A stretch of 64,000 nt of DNA from Henriciella aquimarina (GTDB lineage: Bacteria > Pseudomonadota > Alphaproteobacteria > Caulobacterales > Hyphomonadaceae), in assembly GCF_002088975.1 (NCBI RefSeq), contig NZ_NCST01000019.1:62001-126000 (forward strand). The letters are read 5' to 3'. Below the pieces are notes generated by a model. It did not search any database. It was not told where the DNA came from and saw only the letters and a list, made by a program, of their open reading frames with translations. Below, one piece after another: positions 62,087-64,000 of this stretch. The stretch's first letter is position 1; each line of letters opens with the position of its first letter. The translations under genes and the position numbers were made by a program.

Positions 62087-62109
62087 AGTCATCCCGATGA
62101 GGGATGACT
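62087..62109 (+). terminator. 9-bp hairpin between tRNA-Glu and the cold-shock gene
   Basis: Perfect arms AGTCATCCC (62087-62095) and GGGATGACT (62101-62109), loop GATGA. It lies 33 bp after the tRNA and 45 bp before the cold-shock gene. No T-run follows, so it may instead be a 5'-leader structure of the cold-shock mRNA. Confidence 0.5.
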
Positions 62110-62153
62110 CATGGAGATAAGCTTCCTACTATTAGGTTTGGGACTGATGGTAG

Positions 62154-62672
62154 ATGGACACTTTGACCTCAAAGAAGGATGATTCCGGCCTTTCCTCCGC
62201 GGTGAAGGTGATTGGGCACATCAAATGGTTTGATGTGGCCAAGGGCTATGGCTTTATCATCCCGGAGTCTGTGGCCGACGCCGACATAAACGGCGATGTC
62301 ATGCTGCATATATCGTGTCTGCGCGACTATGGTGAGGCCTATGCCGATGAGGGGGCACGCATCATCTGCAATGCGGTCAGGGGGCAGCGCGGCTGGCAGG
62401 TCGAGAATATCCTCGAGATGGACCGGCCCAAGGCCGTCGTCGCGCGTGAGAAGGGCGAGGAGCCGGCGCCTGAAACCGTCATCGTGAAATGGTTCAACGC
62501 CAGCAAGGGCTTCGGTTTCGTGAACCGCCCGAATAGCGATGTCGACATCTTCGTCCACATTTCGGTTTTGCGGCGTGGCGGCATTTCGGTCGTCGATTCC
62601 GGAACCATGCTCGAGGCCACCGTCGAGTCGGGTCCGAAAGGCGATCACGTCTCATCGGCAAGTCCCAAATAG
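62154..62672 (+). CDS. Cold-shock protein with two cold-shock domains
   Basis: 172 aa. Two CSDs: about 18-86 ([13 protein letters not shown]) and 107-165 ([13 protein letters not shown] and I-F-V-H-I-S). The first has a diverged RNP2-like strand (V-M-L-H-I-S) and a nine-residue insert before it; the second is canonical. A ~20-residue charged linker separates them. Binds single-stranded RNA or DNA, acting as RNA chaperone or growth-phase regulator; similar tandem-CSD proteins occur in Caulobacter. Weak Shine-Dalgarno site. Confidence 0.92.
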   Translation: MDTLTSKKDDSGLSSAVKVIGHIKWFDVAKGYGFIIPESVADADINGDVMLHISCLRDYGEAYADEGARIICNAVRGQRGWQVENILEMDRPKAVVAREKGEEPAPETVIVKWFNASKGFGFVNRPNSDVDIFVHISVLRRGGISVVDSGTMLEATVESGPKGDHVSSASPK

Positions 62673-62725
62673 ACAGCGGCTTTGAGGCAGTTGCGGGCGC
62701 CCGCCGATAAGGCTACACGGGCTGC

Positions 62726-63193
62726 ATGACGCATCGTTTCACCCATGCCCTGAGCGGGCTTCTCTTTTCGCTGATTCTGGCCGTGCCGGCCTTTGCGCAG
62801 GCCGCTGAGACCGAACCGCTTTCCATTGAGACGGATGACGGGGTTCAGGAATTTTCAGTCGAGATTGCCGACGAGCCTGAAGAGATCAGCTTCGGCCTGA
62901 TGGAACGCGAGAGCTTGGGCGAGAATGCCGGCATGCTGTTCGACTTCGGCAATCCGCGTGAGCCGGCCATGTGGATGAAGAACACGCTGATTCCTCTCGA
63001 CATGCTGTTCATCACCAGCGACGGCACGATCCAGATGATCGCACGCAACACAGTGCCCGGATCGCTGCGGACCATTTCTCCCGGCATGCCGGTGAAGGCG
63101 GTGCTGGAAATCAATGGCGGGCGCGCGGCAGAGCTTGGCATCGAGCCGGGCGACAAGATCGAACACCGGATTTTCCAGAACGCTGATGGCTGA
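62726..63193 (+). CDS. DUF192 exported protein
   Basis: 155 aa. Signal peptide about residues 1-24 (ending F-A-Q-A). The DUF192 core contains G-L-M-E-R-E-S-L, A-G-M-L-F-D-F, M-W-M-K-N-T-L-I-P-L-D-M-L-F-I, and V-L-E-I-N-G-G. Small secreted beta-barrel family of unknown function. Its end overlaps the thioesterase start by 8 bp. Confidence 0.92.
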   Translation: MTHRFTHALSGLLFSLILAVPAFAQAAETEPLSIETDDGVQEFSVEIADEPEEISFGLMERESLGENAGMLFDFGNPREPAMWMKNTLIPLDMLFITSDGTIQMIARNTVPGSLRTISPGMPVKAVLEINGGRAAELGIEPGDKIEHRIFQNADG

Positions 63194-63617
63194 GACCGAA
63201 GAGGGCCGGGTACCGCCTGAGGGATTTGAAGTCTCGCGCTCGCGCGGGCCTTTCACGACCCGGAACGGACCGGTTTTCCGGGCTATCGACAAGGATGATC
63301 CGAGAAGCGGTATCTGGGTACTTGATCGCCACTGCAACAGTATGGGCTTCATGCATGGCGGGATGGTCAGTTCATTTGCCGACGGGGCGCTTGCCTGGGC
63401 TGTCTGGCACGCCACCCGGAAGATGTCGGTCACGCTGAAGCTCAGCACCAGTTTCTTCGGGACGATTCGGCCCGATGACTGGCTGGAAGCCCACCCCGAA
63501 GTGTTGTCGGTCCATGACGGGATCGTGCAGGTCCATGCCCGTCTTCTGGTCGGTGGTGACAAACTGGCGGCCCGTGCCGATGGTACGTTCCGGGCGCTGC
63601 GGCGGACCGCCAAATAG
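63186..63617 (+). CDS. PaaI/YbgC-like acyl-CoA thioesterase (hotdog)
   Basis: 143 aa. Single hotdog domain with N-S-M-G-F-M-H-G-G-M-V-S-S-F-A-D (the H-G-G motif of PaaI-type thioesterases) followed by a helix and V-T-L-K-L-S-T-S-F. ATG 63186 lies just within the end of the DUF192 gene, so the two are coupled. Substrate unknown. Confidence 0.85.
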   Translation: MAETEEGRVPPEGFEVSRSRGPFTTRNGPVFRAIDKDDPRSGIWVLDRHCNSMGFMHGGMVSSFADGALAWAVWHATRKMSVTLKLSTSFFGTIRPDDWLEAHPEVLSVHDGIVQVHARLLVGGDKLAARADGTFRALRRTAK

Positions 63618-63620
63618 GGC

Positions 63621-63649
63621 TTGCCCGCGTCCGCGCACATGCATAGAAG
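63621..63649 (+). promoter_or_regulatory. Possible promoter of tRNA-Pro
   Basis: TTGCCC (63621-63626) and TAGAAG (63644-63649), 17 bp apart, ending 12 nt before the tRNA. The match to consensus is modest. Confidence 0.4.
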
Positions 63650-63661
63650 GGGCTCCGATGT

Positions 63662-63738
<77 letters not shown>

Positions 63739-63766
63739 TTGGACAACGGCTCAGCCGGAGACGAAA

Positions 63767-64000
63767 ATGGACGCACGCATCTACAAGCCCAGAAAAACGG
63801 CCATGCAATCGGGCCGGGGGAAGACCCTGGACTGGGTTCTGGAGTTTCGCTCCGGCGCCGAGCGGCGTCCCGATCCGGTGATGGGCTGGACCAGCATCAA
63901 TGATACGACCGGTCAGGTCCGCCTCCATTTCGAAACGCGCGAACAGGCGATCGAATACGCAAAGCGCGAAGAGCTTGCCTTCACGGTGGATGAGCCGAGG
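63767..64000 (+). CDS. NDUFS4-family (ETC complex I subunit) protein, 5' part only
   Basis: 78 codons before the window edge. GGAG precedes the ATG. The sequence starts M-D-A-R-I-Y-K-P-R-K-T-A-M-Q-S-G, with W-V-L-E-F and M-G-W-T-S-I-N-D-T following, then F-E-T-R-E-Q-A-I-E-Y-A, the pattern of the NDUFS4 / 18-kDa complex I accessory protein found in alphaproteobacteria and mitochondria. Truncated by the window; the family is usually ~100 aa. Confidence 0.9.
   Translation, partial: MDARIYKPRKTAMQSGRGKTLDWVLEFRSGAERRPDPVMGWTSINDTTGQVRLHFETREQAIEYAKREELAFTVDEPR

Overview
This 64-kb window is GC-rich, gene-dense chromosomal DNA from an alphaproteobacterium, most likely of the Hyphomonadaceae/Caulobacterales group. 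The placement is an inference from several traits: an alphaproteobacterial cytochrome oxidase operon ending in thrC, alphaproteobacteria-restricted small families (DUF2842, an NDUFS4-type complex I protein), a class II (plant-type) DAHP synthase, a class I PHA synthase and frequent TTG/GTG starts. I see no prophage, insertion sequence, CRISPR array or rRNA operon. About 68 protein genes and three tRNAs are supported. Only one stretch longer than 300 bases lacks a gene (29196-29701).

Layout. 1-2460: TonB_C-like protein, tldD, TPR protein. 2580-10533: aa3 oxidase operon coxB-coxA-ctaB-(small TM protein)-ctaG-coxC-DUF983-surf1-thrC. 10575-16310: EAL phosphodiesterase, yqgE, peroxiredoxin, SPFH/NfeD pair, xseA and an unknown acidic protein. 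16464-24960: purD, PA2169-like protein, an APH-like kinase with a hotdog protein, a periplasmic ClpP-like protein, an OmpA lipoprotein, cytochrome P450, rluB and a DUF4345-like protein. 25037-29018: lipid A/Kdo operon (DUF374 acyltransferase, waaA, lpxK, lpxL-like). 29121-34226: tRNA-Val, the non-coding stretch with a strong dyad, a small unknown protein, gph, glmU, rpiA, gor. 34227-35546: a TIR-ParA fusion. 35692-40812: class II DAHP synthase, MATE exporter, HU, DUF429-like protein, MDR oxidoreductase. 40980-46084: a Gfo/Idh dehydrogenase and DegT aminotransferase pair followed by nadE and gltX. 46081-50830: LOG protein, Atm1-type ABC exporter, a phosphatidylserine decarboxylase-like protein that lacks catalytic residues, DUF2842, ctaA. 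50790-56560: lipoprotein, rplM-rpsI, argC, phaC with a histone-H1-like tail, small lipoprotein. 56607-61897: alaC-like aminotransferase, hom, glpX, recJ. 61980-64000: tRNA-Glu, double cold-shock protein, DUF192 protein, thioesterase, tRNA-Pro and the start of an NDUFS4-family gene.

How the genes work together. The cox operon and the distant ctaA give subunits I-III plus heme A synthesis and copper/heme assembly for a terminal oxidase. waaA, lpxK and the two acyltransferases build Kdo-lipid A. The Gfo/Idh-DegT pair could make the diamino sugar of a GlcN3N-type lipid A, and glmU supplies UDP-GlcNAc. thrC and hom are both threonine-pathway genes but lie in separate operons.

Most worth a second look: (1) the TIR-ParA fusion at 34227-35546, whose TIR part appears to lack the NADase glutamate; (2) PhaC with a ~109-residue Lys/Ala-rich tail resembling a DNA-binding histone-H1-like domain; (3) the Psd homologue at 48593-49507 that has lost the pyruvoyl-forming Ser and the conserved His; (4) the 12-bp inverted repeat with a nested palindrome at 29479-29519; (5) the 13-bp hairpin inside the cox operon.
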